Below, in pieces: positions 55,471 to 64,000 of a stretch of DNA of 64,000 nt. The notes under the pieces were generated by a model that saw only the letters and a program-made list of their open reading frames with translations, was not told the origin of the DNA and did no database searches. Origin of the DNA: Bythopirellula sp. (GTDB taxonomy: Bacteria; Planctomycetota; Planctomycetia; Pirellulales; Lacipirellulaceae); the NCBI GenBank assembly GCA_028285205.1, contig JANQQA010000266.1, positions 33,559 to 97,558 on the forward strand, written 5' to 3'. Position 1 is the first letter of the stretch, and each line of letters opens with the position of its first letter. Position numbers and translations under genes: made by a program.

Positions 55471-55695
55471 TATGCCGCCTAGGGTCTTTGGCGGGATAAT
55501 CGATTTGCTCCAATATAGGTAGGGCCCTGAAATGAAGCAACGATATTCAGCTGTGCCCGGATTATTGCAGCACTTTCGGCATCATCGGCCAATGGCTGGC
55601 GGGTAAAGAACTCGCAGTTGAATCTCGGAATAGCGCTCTGCCGCCGCTTGGCAGCTTGCGGTCTTATTGTCGTTGCTGATTGCCGCTTGGTAATT

Positions 55696-56130
55696 TCACT
55701 CTGTGGGAGTTGCTTCCTTAGATGGCTCCTTCCGTAATTCCTCCAGTGTGCCTCCTGGAAGCTTGCCATCAGCCAGCAGTTCTCCAAAAGTACGGCTCTC
55801 CTTGTCTTCGGGGTCGATGCGCAGCTTTGCAACTTTCTTGAGAGCCGCTACGATCTTTTCCTTGTCTTTCTTGTCCTTTTTGCGGTCGAGTAGCGTGCGA
55901 AAATGCTCGCCGTACTTGTTGCAGTTTTTCTTCTTCTTGCCTTGATGACAGATCAGGCATCGATTCTTCCGATCTGTCATGAGCTTCGACAGATCGGTTT
56001 CGACGGTGGCGTCTGGATCGATGTAGGTTTTTTCAAACTCCTTGTGGTACTGCACGATTGCCAGCGCCGGAGAGTTGTCCACGCACGTGGCGATCAGAAC
56101 AGCAAGCGGCATGAGTACACGCGGTGACAT
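55696..56130 (-). CDS. Small exported CxxCH protein (c-type heme motif)
   Basis: From the ATG at 56130 (MSPRVLMPLAVL, 144 residues) a signal peptide ends near SPALA. The mature protein has one heme attachment motif, CLICHQ, followed by a very lysine-rich stretch (GKKKKNCNKYGEHF; KKDKKDKEKIVAALKKVAK) and an acidic tail. It may be a small monoheme cytochrome. The basic patch would suit docking to an acidic redox partner. The 35 residues before the chosen start look non-coding. Confidence 0.65.
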   Translation of the reverse strand: MSPRVLMPLAVLIATCVDNSPALAIVQYHKEFEKTYIDPDATVETDLSKLMTDRKNRCLICHQGKKKKNCNKYGEHFRTLLDRKKDKKDKEKIVAALKKVAKLRIDPEDKESRTFGELLADGKLPGGTLEELRKEPSKEATPTE

Positions 56131-56368
56131 CAGTCGATTACTCCTAATTCTCTGGCTTGTCGGACGAGATACGCAATCGCGTGTTGTGCCCGAAGTAACT
56201 TCAATAACCGTACCATCAGTGATCGCAACATCCAATACTGCATCGTGCTGTGGCTGCGCAATTGCCTGGGTTGGCTTTCACTTGACTTGCTGTGGTAGCG
56301 AGTGATTTACGCTACAATACAGCCGCAACCTAACCACGTTCCAACTTCCGTTCTTGCACGACCCACAA

Positions 56369-57184
56369 ATGAGATACATAAGCACTGTCTGCTGCATACT
56401 GTTCGTACTCGGAGCATTCTGTTGTCTGCTCTTAGACGCGGCGGCCCAAACCGTAGCGACGACCGCAGCCGATGTCGCGAGTAAGCCGACTTTGCGCGTT
56501 GTGACTTACAATATTCACCACGGCGAGGCGAGAGATCGCAAGTTCGACTACGAACGTCTCGCCAGCACGATCGCCAGACTTGCGCCCGATGTCGTGGCAC
56601 TGCAGGAGGTGGACAAGCAAACCAAACGGGCCAGCGGCATCGATCAAGCGGCTGAGCTAGGCCAGCGGCTCGAGATGAACCACGTTTTTGGTAATGCGTT
56701 GTACTACGCCGGAGGCGAGTACGGCGAAGCGATACTGTCACGGTTTCCGCTTCAAGACGCCAAGGCGCATCATCTGCCGTATGCGTTCGGCAACGAACCG
56801 CGAACGGCGCTAGAAGTTACCGTGCGGCCCGACAACGGGCTCCCCGATTTCGTCTTGGTCGGAACTCATCTTTGTCACCAGAGTGAGGCCACGCGTGTGG
56901 GGCAGGCTAAGGAATTGGATGCGTTGTTCGCCAGCCGAAAGGATTACCCGGTCATCCTGGCCGGTGACCTGAATGCCCGACCGAGTAGCGCGCCGATGAA
57001 GGTGTTGCTGGGCGAGAACTGGATCGATGCGGTCGCGCCAAAATCGAGAATCGACTACATCTTACTACGCAAATCCGACCCCTGGGAAATCGTCGAAACG
57101 AAGATTGTCCGTGAGCCCATCGTGTCCGATCACGATCCAATACTGACGGTTTTGCGGTGGAAGGGCAGCGAGCAGACTCGCTAA
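56369..57184 (+). CDS. Endonuclease/exonuclease/phosphatase (EEP) family hydrolase, exported
   Basis: From the ATG at 56369 (MRYISTVCCILF, 271 residues) the protein has a signal peptide ending DAAAQ and the complete EEP active site. This comprises TYNIHHG, ALQEVD (metal glutamate), GTHLCHQ, LAGDLNARPS and the C-terminal SDHDPIL. It hydrolyses a phosphodiester or phosphomonoester outside the cytoplasm: a secreted nuclease or lipid/inositol phosphatase. The sequence does not decide the substrate. It diverges from the CxxCH gene. Confidence 0.9.
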   Translation: MRYISTVCCILFVLGAFCCLLLDAAAQTVATTAADVASKPTLRVVTYNIHHGEARDRKFDYERLASTIARLAPDVVALQEVDKQTKRASGIDQAAELGQRLEMNHVFGNALYYAGGEYGEAILSRFPLQDAKAHHLPYAFGNEPRTALEVTVRPDNGLPDFVLVGTHLCHQSEATRVGQAKELDALFASRKDYPVILAGDLNARPSSAPMKVLLGENWIDAVAPKSRIDYILLRKSDPWEIVETKIVREPIVSDHDPILTVLRWKGSEQTR

Positions 57185-57316
57185 CTTCCGACCCAAGACG
57201 GTGTTTCGGGTCGACGCAGCTTTCGTCGGCATTCATCTCCGAATATACGGACGCCCATTCACACAATTTGAGGTGAGGAATGTGAGCACTAAGTACGATC
57301 GCACAAGGAACCAAAG

Positions 57317-57541
57317 ATGTCAGACTCAAACGAACGCGAAGCAGCCAATGGCGATGTGGGCAAAAAGACAGGGTCTCAAGGTTCTCTGTTTGCCTTTGGA
57401 CTACCGATTGGAATCGCGATTGGCGCAGCCATCGGAGCGGCCACTGGCAACATCGGGATGTGGGTTGGCATTGGTGTTGCCCTTGGGATCGGAATAGGCG
57501 GACTGGGCACTGCTGTTGGTGCCAATCGTGACAAGTCGTAG
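57317..57541 (+). CDS. Glycine-zipper small membrane protein
   Basis: The 74-residue protein has a polar N-terminus and one or two hydrophobic segments with GxxxG-type glycine zippers (GIAIGAAIGAATGNIG; GIGVALGIGIGGLG). It ends in a short charged tail. Glycine-zipper peptides pack as membrane helix pairs. The ATG is preceded by AGGAACCAAAG. Function unknown. Confidence 0.7.
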   Translation: MSDSNEREAANGDVGKKTGSQGSLFAFGLPIGIAIGAAIGAATGNIGMWVGIGVALGIGIGGLGTAVGANRDKS

Positions 57542-57665
57542 GTTGCGTGCCGACACGCGTGACTTTCGATGGGCGTACAGCTCCGAGGGACACGTGAAGA
57601 TCGCAGAGGGTCAGAAGTATGCTGTCGTTTGGCGGACTATTTCGCCACGGTCGTTCAGGGTGACC

Positions 57666-58028
57666 CTAATCGTCGAACCACTCGTCCTTGGGGTCGAAAG
57701 CGGGGATCGGTACGTTGACGAACTTCAGCTTGCCAATCGCCCGGTGCCGGCAGCCGGGTTTGATCATCACCGTCGTGCCGGGTTGAACGTCGAACAGTTG
57801 GCCGTCGAGTTCGATGTGGCCGGAGCCTTCCAGGAAGTAGTACAGCTCGGTTGTGCGTTTGTGGTAATGGGTCCGCGCGGTGCCGTCGGTTTCGACCACG
57901 TGCAGCGAGGCGATCTGATCGGCATCGTTGAGGAAAGCGCGTTTGGCCGAGCCACATGGGCAAGCCGTCGGCTCCAGTTGGTCGAGATGCTCGATGCGGT
58001 AGTTTGCGTTGTCGGATGCCGAGTGCAT
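57666..58028 (-). CDS. Cupin-2 domain protein
   Basis: From the ATG at 58028 (MHSASDNANYRI, 120 residues) the protein is a single small beta-barrel. The first cupin motif carries two metal histidines (HYHKRTTELYYFLEGSG). The second is VQPGTTVMIKPGCRHRAIG. An N-terminal CPCGSAKRAF holds two cysteines. It follows the YdeP-type oxidoreductase by 86 bases on the same strand and may share its transcript. The reaction, if any, is unknown. Confidence 0.82.
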   Translation of the reverse strand: MHSASDNANYRIEHLDQLEPTACPCGSAKRAFLNDADQIASLHVVETDGTARTHYHKRTTELYYFLEGSGHIELDGQLFDVQPGTTVMIKPGCRHRAIGKLKFVNVPIPAFDPKDEWFDD

Positions 58029-58114
58029 TGATTCACTTCGTTGCGACGATGGGCGACTAGCTGGTAACCGCTTACCCTCCCCGAGCCCCGTGCGCTGCAA
58101 GGGAAGGGATTTGT

Positions 58115-60340
58115 CTACACGACGGCCAACTGCTCGCGTTCGACGGTCACGACGACGCCTTTGAACGCCGGTGTCTTGCTATCCGGATCGACTTGCCGGC
58201 TCACCAGCACATTGGCTTCAGGGTAATACATCGCCGCGTTGCCTGGTCGGATCTCCTCAAACGCGTGCAAACGCACATTGCCCAGCGACCCGGCCGGCCC
58301 ACGCACTGTGACGGTCATCGAAGGGTCGAGCCCCAACCGTTTGATGTCGTCGGGATGAATCAGGATCACATCACGGCGCTCGACGCCTCGGTAGAGGTCG
58401 TAGTCTTCGTACACGACGGTGTTGAATTGGCCTTCGCTGCGGATCGTCATCAGCCGCAGTTGGTCGGCCCCCTGCCCTCTCAGCGCTGGCAACTCGTGGG
58501 CGTGCAGTTGTGCCCGTCCGGAGCCAGTGGGAAATTTCGGCTCATGAAAAGTGCGGCCGCCAATCTGAAATTCCTGCTTGGATTGGTCGATGTCTTTGAT
58601 CTGCTGGAAGCCGGGTATCACCTCGGCAATTGCCTCGCGGATCTTGCCCGTTTGTTGCATGGATTTCCAGTTGATTGGCGCGTCGTCCGCTGAAGCGGAC
58701 GCGTCTTCGGTGGGGCCCAGAGCTCTTTCGGCGATGGTGGCAATGACTTCGACTTCACTCTTGGGGCCCGCCAAACGCTGCGGACCGCCGTCGCTGAGGC
58801 GGACGTAGTTGAACATCGACTCCTGAGTGGTCGGTTGTGGTTCTTCATCGCGGGCGAGGACTGGCAGAATGATCGTCTCTTTTGCCAATCCGAAGGCGTG
58901 TCCCGTGTTGAGCGTCGTGTTGAGGTAGACCATCATCTCGAGGTTTTCGATTGCTTGCTGGGCGTAGTTCGCATCTGGATTCGATCCGTAGAGATTTCCT
59001 CCCAAGCAGAAGCCAAGTTTGAGATCGCCGCTCGCTGAGCCTTCCATGCACGCCATCGTGTCGCGCCCAACCGTGGTTGGCAGGGATACGTTGAAGTGGT
59101 TCTGCAGCCGCTGGAAAACTGCGTCCTTTAGTTTCGGCGTCACGCCGACCGAACCGATACCTTGGACGTTGGAATGCCCCCGGATCGGCATGAGCCCTGC
59201 GCCGGGTCGCCCGACCATGCCGCGCATGAGAGCAAGATTGCCGATCGCCTGCACGTTCTGCACGCCGTGGGCGTGATGCGTGATGCCCATCGTCCAACTG
59301 AAGATGGCGTTTTTCGCCTGCGCGTATCGCTCGGCGATTTCGTTGATCTGAGTCGCCTCGACGCCGCTTTTCTCGACGATCTCCTCCCACGGAGTCGCGA
59401 GCAAGTGTGCCTTGAGCGTCCACCAATGGTCGCACGATGATTGTAGGAACGCCGAATCATGGGCATCCAACTCGACGAGGCGTTTTGCGATGCCGGTGAG
59501 CAGTGCCAGGTCGCCGCCGATGTGTGGTTGTACGTAGAGGCTGGCGATTTCGCTGCCCAGCAGCAGGCTGCGTGCGTCGCTGGGAACATTGAACCTGACC
59601 ATTCCCGTCTCTACTAACGGGTTGATAACAATGACCTGACCGCCGCGGCGCCGCACCTGCATCAGCGTGCGCATTAATCGTGGATGATTGCTCGCAGGAT
59701 TACCGCCAATCACAAACACAAGATCGGCATGGTCGAGGTCTTCCAATGTGATCGTCGCGGTGCCACTGCCGGTGACGCTGGTGAGGCCGACGCCGCTGGC
59801 TTGGTGGCAGTAGTAGCTGCAGTTGTTGACGTTGTTGGTGCCGTACAGACGGGCGAACAGCTGTAGCAAGAAACCGGCCTCGTTACTGCTCCGTCCGCTG
59901 AAGTACCAAAATGTTTGGTCGGCGGAGAGTTCCTTCAGCTTAATCACAATTCGCTTGTAGGCGTCGTCCCACGAGATCGGCTGAAAGCGTTTCAACTCGG
60001 GCGTGAAAAGCACTGGGTGCGTGAGCCTTCCACAGTTTTCTAACTCGCGCGGAGTGAGGCTTTTCAATTCGGCTGGCGTGTACTGCTTCCAGAACTCGGG
60101 GCCGATCCCCCCTTGCATGTCGGCGACCATTGCTTGCAAAGACTTCTTGCAGACTTCCGGGAAGTGGCCCGACTCGTTGACCATCCCACCACGCTGGCCC
60201 CCCATTCCTAGAGCGCACGTCTTGCACGCGTTCTTGCTGCGCATCGCCTTCCAGAGCTTCCGCAAGCCCCCCGCTTCCTGGGCTTTGCGGAACGTGTAAG
60301 CAACTGCGGGCCAGCCACCACCGGAACGTACTTTCTTCAT
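58115..60340 (-). CDS. FdhF/YdeP-family molybdopterin oxidoreductase
   Basis: The 741-residue protein begins MKKVRSGGGWPAVAYT and has an iron-sulfur motif region with CKTCALGMGGQRGG. It has the MopB core (YFSGRSSNEAGFLLQLFAR, then a cysteine in YYCHQASGVGLTS, IGGNPASNHPRLM) and the C-terminal molybdopterin-binding domain (GRAQLHAHELPAL; RDVILIHPDDIKRLGL). This matches the YdeP family, formate-dehydrogenase-like proteins linked to acid tolerance in E. coli but of unsettled substrate. There is no Tat signal, so it is cytoplasmic. Confidence 0.92.
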   Translation of the reverse strand: MKKVRSGGGWPAVAYTFRKAQEAGGLRKLWKAMRSKNACKTCALGMGGQRGGMVNESGHFPEVCKKSLQAMVADMQGGIGPEFWKQYTPAELKSLTPRELENCGRLTHPVLFTPELKRFQPISWDDAYKRIVIKLKELSADQTFWYFSGRSSNEAGFLLQLFARLYGTNNVNNCSYYCHQASGVGLTSVTGSGTATITLEDLDHADLVFVIGGNPASNHPRLMRTLMQVRRRGGQVIVINPLVETGMVRFNVPSDARSLLLGSEIASLYVQPHIGGDLALLTGIAKRLVELDAHDSAFLQSSCDHWWTLKAHLLATPWEEIVEKSGVEATQINEIAERYAQAKNAIFSWTMGITHHAHGVQNVQAIGNLALMRGMVGRPGAGLMPIRGHSNVQGIGSVGVTPKLKDAVFQRLQNHFNVSLPTTVGRDTMACMEGSASGDLKLGFCLGGNLYGSNPDANYAQQAIENLEMMVYLNTTLNTGHAFGLAKETIILPVLARDEEPQPTTQESMFNYVRLSDGGPQRLAGPKSEVEVIATIAERALGPTEDASASADDAPINWKSMQQTGKIREAIAEVIPGFQQIKDIDQSKQEFQIGGRTFHEPKFPTGSGRAQLHAHELPALRGQGADQLRLMTIRSEGQFNTVVYEDYDLYRGVERRDVILIHPDDIKRLGLDPSMTVTVRGPAGSLGNVRLHAFEEIRPGNAAMYYPEANVLVSRQVDPDSKTPAFKGVVVTVEREQLAVV

Positions 60341-60461
60341 TGCTTGCGTCTTGGGAATTCAGGTTTCAATGCTGGTATGCATTGAGTGGATGCGGTAGGT
60401 TAATTGCTAATATACTTCACCCGCTTACGTTCGCCCACCTGATTGTGCCGGAGAGCTTGAC

Positions 60462-61655
60462 ATGTCCAGTTCACGAAGCCGCATCTGTCTTGGTCTTTCG
60501 CCGCTACTGTTCGTATTGCTCATGTGTGCTGTATCGGAGGCAAAGACTACGGAATCGGATGCCTTGCGAGTCGGCTTGCATAATCTCATTGTCTCAGTGA
60601 CCAAGGGGGAACAAGCGGATGCACATTCTGAGTGGCAGGCAGTCGTCGATTCTGCGAAAGTCAGTGATCTTCTCGTGATTCTCGGAGCGATGGGTAGGCC
60701 GAATGAGCTGGTCGAGCCATTCGAAGGTCCCGAGAGTCTTGGGCCACTGGCAGAAAACTGGATTCGCGCCGCTGTCGATACGATCGCCGAGCGGGAAATC
60801 GAGAATAACGGAAACCTACCAACCAAAGATCTTGAAAACTTTGTGCTTGACGCATCGCACAGTCCGCGCGCCCGACGGATCGCCTACGAGTGGCTTGTCA
60901 AAGTCGATCACTCCGCTCCAGAACGCTTGCTGCCGCAGATGTTCGACGACGAGAGCTTGGAGCTGCGCTACGACGCGTTAGCGGCATTGCTGGCCGAGGC
61001 GAAAGAAGCAACGGACGACAACACGAAGATAGAGAAGTATCAACGAGCCCTGAAGTCTGCGCGTGACAATGAGCAACTCCGCGAGTGTGCCGAGGCGCTC
61101 AAGGAACTCGGCGAGACGCCTAACATGGCCAAGCAAGTTGGCTTTCTCACCGACTGGAAAGTCGTCGGCCCGTTTGACAATACCGACCGCAAGGGGTTCA
61201 ACACGATTCACCTCGACGTGACGAAAATAGATTTCGACGCCGAATACGAAGGCAAGCACGGTTCAGTAAAGTGGAAAGAATCCGTCGCGGAGCAGGAGGA
61301 CCTCGAGAAGCTCGGCACGGTTGATCTGAACGAGGCACTCGTCGAGGAAAAAAGCGTGCTCGCCTACGCGACGACGACGTTCGTTTCCACAGTTGATCAA
61401 GAAGTCGAGTGTCGCTGGGAATCCAAAGAAGCAACCAAACTGTGGGTCAACGGCGAAGAGGTCGCTGTGAAAAACGTTTATCACTCGGGCGGTGGATTCG
61501 ATCAGTACATTGTGTCATGCCGGTTGAACAAGGGACCCAATCAAATCGTGATTAAGGTTTGTCAGAACGAGCAGACACAACCTTGGACCCGGCCGTGGGA
61601 CTTTCGTCTACGGGTGACCGACGAGCTGGGTGGAGCTATCCAGCAAGCCAAGTGA
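60462..61655 (+). CDS. Secreted protein with helical N-half and beta-sandwich C-half
   Basis: The 397-residue protein has a signal peptide ending VSEAK. Residues 40-220 are helical with HEAT-like pairs (LRYDALAALLAEAKEATDD). Residues 225-390 start FLTDWKVVGPFDN and run to WDFRLRVTDE, the pattern of a galactose-binding/PA14-like sandwich common in planctomycete secreted proteins and placed before catalytic domains elsewhere. Here no catalytic domain follows. It begins a same-strand run with the propeller gene and aroA. Confidence 0.65.
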   Translation: MSSSRSRICLGLSPLLFVLLMCAVSEAKTTESDALRVGLHNLIVSVTKGEQADAHSEWQAVVDSAKVSDLLVILGAMGRPNELVEPFEGPESLGPLAENWIRAAVDTIAEREIENNGNLPTKDLENFVLDASHSPRARRIAYEWLVKVDHSAPERLLPQMFDDESLELRYDALAALLAEAKEATDDNTKIEKYQRALKSARDNEQLRECAEALKELGETPNMAKQVGFLTDWKVVGPFDNTDRKGFNTIHLDVTKIDFDAEYEGKHGSVKWKESVAEQEDLEKLGTVDLNEALVEEKSVLAYATTTFVSTVDQEVECRWESKEATKLWVNGEEVAVKNVYHSGGGFDQYIVSCRLNKGPNQIVIKVCQNEQTQPWTRPWDFRLRVTDELGGAIQQAK

Positions 61656-61700
61656 ATCCTGAATTGGCCGTTTGTAACATTGCGTTCTTGGGAATCTAAA

Positions 61701-62942
61701 ATGCAACTGCACATCATGTTTCGATATTCGTTGCTCTTGGTAGTGCTACTCGGAATGGGCGACATGGCTGCTGGTGACTGGCCCATGTTTCGCGGTCCCG
61801 GTGGGCGTAGTGTGGGAGGCGATGACGACCTGCCGCAGGAATGGTCCATCTCGGAGGGCACGAACGTCGCTTGGACGGCCGATTTGCCAGGTCGTGGGGT
61901 GTCTGGACCAATCGTGGTCGATGGCAAGGTGTTTGTGACCGCTTCCAGCGGGCCCCAGCGCGATCGGTTGCACGTCTTGGCCTTCAACTCGGAGACCGGC
62001 AAACAACTTTGGCATCGGCAGTTTTGGGCGACTGGCAAGTCGATGTGCCATGAAACCTCTGCAAACGCGGCCCCCACTCCGGCGAGTGACGGCGAACGAA
62101 TTTTCGCCTTTTACTCGTCAAACGATCTGATCGCTTTGGACCTGGACGGCAATCTGCAGTGGATCCGCGGATTGGAACTTGACTATCCGGGGGCCGGAAA
62201 CGCGCTGGGCATGTCGAGTTCACCGGTAGTGGTGGGGGATGTCGTGGTCGTGCAGAGCGAAGCCCAGGGCAATTCGTTCGTCGCGGCGATCGACCGCGCG
62301 ACTGGCGAGACTCTTTGGGATCTGAAGCGTCCAGAGGCTTCAAATTGGTGCTCGCCCATCGCTGTGGATGCTGAGTACACCATCGACAAGCAGCCGGCTG
62401 TGATCTTGCAGTCGGGCGAGGGCATTGGACTACACCGCGCCGACAACGGAGAGACCCTACTGCAAATTGCGACCGAGTGTGAGTCCATTCCTTCGCTGAC
62501 ATTTGATAAGTACCTGTACGCCCCCTCCAACGGGATTCAGGTCTACGATATCCTTTCAGCCGGACTCGAAGACAAGGATAAGCCTGTCTGGCAAGAGTCC
62601 AAGCTGCAACCAGGCTCGCCCAGCCCGGTCGTCGTGGACGATCAGATATTCGTAATCAATCGCAGCGGAGTACTCACTTGCGGATCGACCGCCAGTAAAG
62701 AGGTGAAATGGAAAGTCCGTCTTGGCGGTCGCTTCTGGGCGACACCGGTGTTGGTGGGCAAACATCTCTATTGCATCAACGCTGATGGAAAGAGTTTCGT
62801 TGTGAGTCTCAACGAGGACGGCAGTAAGGGCGAGATCGTTGGCGAAAACGAGTTTGGCGAGGAGATTCTCGGTTCGCCTGCGGTCGCGGACGACGGACTG
62901 TTCGTCCGCAGTCATGCTCATCTATGGAAGATTGCGAAGTAG
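61701..62942 (+). CDS. PQQ-like beta-propeller secreted protein
   Basis: From the ATG at 61701 (MQLHIMFRYSLL, 413 residues) a signal peptide ends MAAGD. Then come WPMFRGPGGRSV and repeated blades with the PQQ-like pattern (VDGKVFVTASSG, SETGKQLWHRQF, VVGDVVVVQSEA, RATGETLWDLKR). These domains in planctomycetes rarely bind PQQ and are mostly of unknown role. The gene lies 45 bases after the upstream secreted-protein gene and 12 bases before aroA. Confidence 0.88.
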   Translation: MQLHIMFRYSLLLVVLLGMGDMAAGDWPMFRGPGGRSVGGDDDLPQEWSISEGTNVAWTADLPGRGVSGPIVVDGKVFVTASSGPQRDRLHVLAFNSETGKQLWHRQFWATGKSMCHETSANAAPTPASDGERIFAFYSSNDLIALDLDGNLQWIRGLELDYPGAGNALGMSSSPVVVGDVVVVQSEAQGNSFVAAIDRATGETLWDLKRPEASNWCSPIAVDAEYTIDKQPAVILQSGEGIGLHRADNGETLLQIATECESIPSLTFDKYLYAPSNGIQVYDILSAGLEDKDKPVWQESKLQPGSPSPVVVDDQIFVINRSGVLTCGSTASKEVKWKVRLGGRFWATPVLVGKHLYCINADGKSFVVSLNEDGSKGEIVGENEFGEEILGSPAVADDGLFVRSHAHLWKIAK

Positions 62943-62954
62943 GCCCGTTGTCGA

Positions 62955-64000
62955 TGCCCGACTCGATTGAGATTCAGCCCGCGGCACGGTCCGTGCGGGC
63001 GCTCGTCCGACCTCCGGGGTCGAAGAGCATAACGAATCGGGCACTTGTGTGCGCAGCGCTGGCCGAAGGCAGTTCGACGCTGCGTGGCGCGCTCGACAGC
63101 GAAGATACTCGAGTAATGATCGCTGGGTTGCTCGCGCTAGGAATCAAAGTCGTGGTGCGCGACGAAGGGCAGACTCTCGAGGTCGTCGGATGCGGTGGTT
63201 TCCCGCCGGCCAAATTGGCCGAAATTTTCGTCGAGAACAGTGGCACGACAATCCGATTCTTGACGGCGCTCGTGACACTAGGAAAGGGCGAATACGTTCT
63301 GGATGGTATCGCCCGCATGCGCGAGCGGCCAATCGGTGACCTGGCACGCGCCCTCCAGCAACTGGGGGCGAAGGTGCTCTGTCAGGGAGAGAACGAATGC
63401 CCACCGGTCAAAGTGGTTGCGGCGGGACTGAACGGCGGGCATGCGAGAATCCACGGCGGCATTTCGAGTCAGTACCTGAGTGGGCTGTTGATGGCCGCCC
63501 CGTGCGCCACCAGCGACGTAGTGCTCGAAGTAGAGGGCACGCTCGTTTCGGTGCCCTACGTCGCGATGACAACGGCTGTGATGCAATCGTTCGGAGCCGA
63601 AGTGCAGACGGTGAGTGATTATGCGACACTCACGGTGAAAAACACCGGCTATCACGGCACAGACTACGCGATCGAGCCCGATGCCTCGGCAGCGAGCTAC
63701 TTCTGGGCAGCCGCGGCAGTTACCGGTGGTCAAGTGACGGTCACTGGCTTGAGCAAGAACAGTCTGCAGGGAGACGTGGCCTTTGTCGAATGTCTGCGGA
63801 AAATGGGATGCGAAGTCCGCTATGAACCGGACAGCACGACCGTGATCGGCCGAAAACTCACCGGCATTGATGTCGATATGAACGCGATCAGCGACACCAT
63901 GCAAACTCTGTCTGTCGTCGCGCTGTTCGCAGACGGAACAACCACGATTCGCAACGTCGGCCACATTCGGCACAAAGAAACCGACCGCATCGCGGCGGTT
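62955..64000 (+). CDS. aroA: 3-phosphoshikimate 1-carboxyvinyltransferase (EPSP synthase), 3'-truncated
   Basis: This gene is missing from the ORF track because its stop lies beyond the window. Translating from the ATG at 62955 gives 348 codons with the class signatures. They are RPPGSKSITNRALVCAAL (shikimate-3-phosphate and phosphoenolpyruvate binding), ENSGTTIRFLTAL, RMRERPIGDLARAL, and near the right edge VGHIRHKETDRIAA. It makes 5-enolpyruvylshikimate-3-phosphate in the aromatic amino acid pathway, in the cytoplasm. The ATG lies 12 bases after the propeller gene stop, so it is probably cotranscribed. About 80-90 residues are missing. Confidence 0.95.

Noticed and set aside
1-64000. CRISPR arrays, tRNA/rRNA genes, insertion sequences, prophage or defence operons
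   Set aside because: Looked for in every intergenic region and among the ORFs; no direct-repeat array, T-loop-like sequence, transposase, integrase or known defence gene was seen.

Overview
The window looks like chromosomal DNA from a planctomycete, most likely of the Pirellulales/Pirellulaceae type. That placement is inference from gene content. It rests on a c-type-cytochrome-linked DUF1549/DUF1553 protein followed by a Tat-exported DUF1501 protein, several sulfatases, four secreted proteins ending in PEP-CTERM anchors (three with a dockerin-like EF-hand module just before the anchor), many long secreted proteins of unknown role, and a moderately high GC, loosely packed layout. I see no rRNA, tRNA, CRISPR array, transposase, integrase or phage gene. 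Both ends cut through genes: a gluzincin metallopeptidase on the left and aroA on the right.

Layout. 1-5 kb: truncated metallopeptidase, a SAM methyltransferase, a PEP-CTERM/dockerin-like protein and a zinc-ribbon membrane protein. 5-9 kb: a sulfatase with a variant active-site signature (CAVAR) and HEAT-like repeats, a DinB-fold protein, a cold-shock protein with its own promoter and terminator, and a zinc-ribbon/acyl-carrier fusion. 9-17.5 kb: an AtsA-like arylsulfatase, the PSD1-type DUF1549/DUF1553 protein, DUF1501 and an HTTM membrane protein, all on the plus strand. 17.5-20.2 kb: a frameshifted methyltransferase and a cdsA-plsC phospholipid pair. 20.3-30.7 kb: a divergent exopolysaccharide locus. 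Its minus arm is a GNAT/FemAB-like protein, a polysaccharide deacetylase, a Wzx flippase and a GT4 glycosyltransferase. Its plus arm is a Wzz-like protein, a Wzy/WaaL-like protein, a GT26 enzyme and a sulfatase-fold pseudoenzyme. 30.8-35.8 kb: a degenerate lysyl-oxidase-like PEP-CTERM protein and a 1.3-kb-residue secreted putative glycoside hydrolase.

35.8-46 kb: queG and a dus gene (tRNA modification), an M13 peptidase, an ankyrin protein, an NTF2-like protein, two small exported proteins and a shortened SecA-like ATPase. 46-48 kb: a gene-poor, lower-GC stretch with an LRR-like remnant and a small membrane protein. 48-57.6 kb: two more PEP-CTERM proteins, a DUF3127 SSB-like protein, an M2/M3-type peptidase, a small CxxCH protein and an EEP-fold hydrolase. 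57.6-64 kb: a cupin and a YdeP-type molybdopterin oxidoreductase, then a same-strand run of two secreted proteins and aroA.

Together the genes fit a cell that scavenges sulfated polysaccharides (sulfatases, DUF1549/DUF1501 pair, putative glycosidase) and builds its own capsule. I found no clear defence system or other coherent novel operon. The best leads are family members with altered catalytic sites: a sulfatase-fold protein without its nucleophile in the capsule locus, a lysyl-oxidase domain without its copper histidines, and a sulfatase with CxVxR. Others are an orphan zinc-ribbon/ACP fusion, a SecA that stops after the motor, two probable frameshifts, and a pentanucleotide repeat in a leader region.
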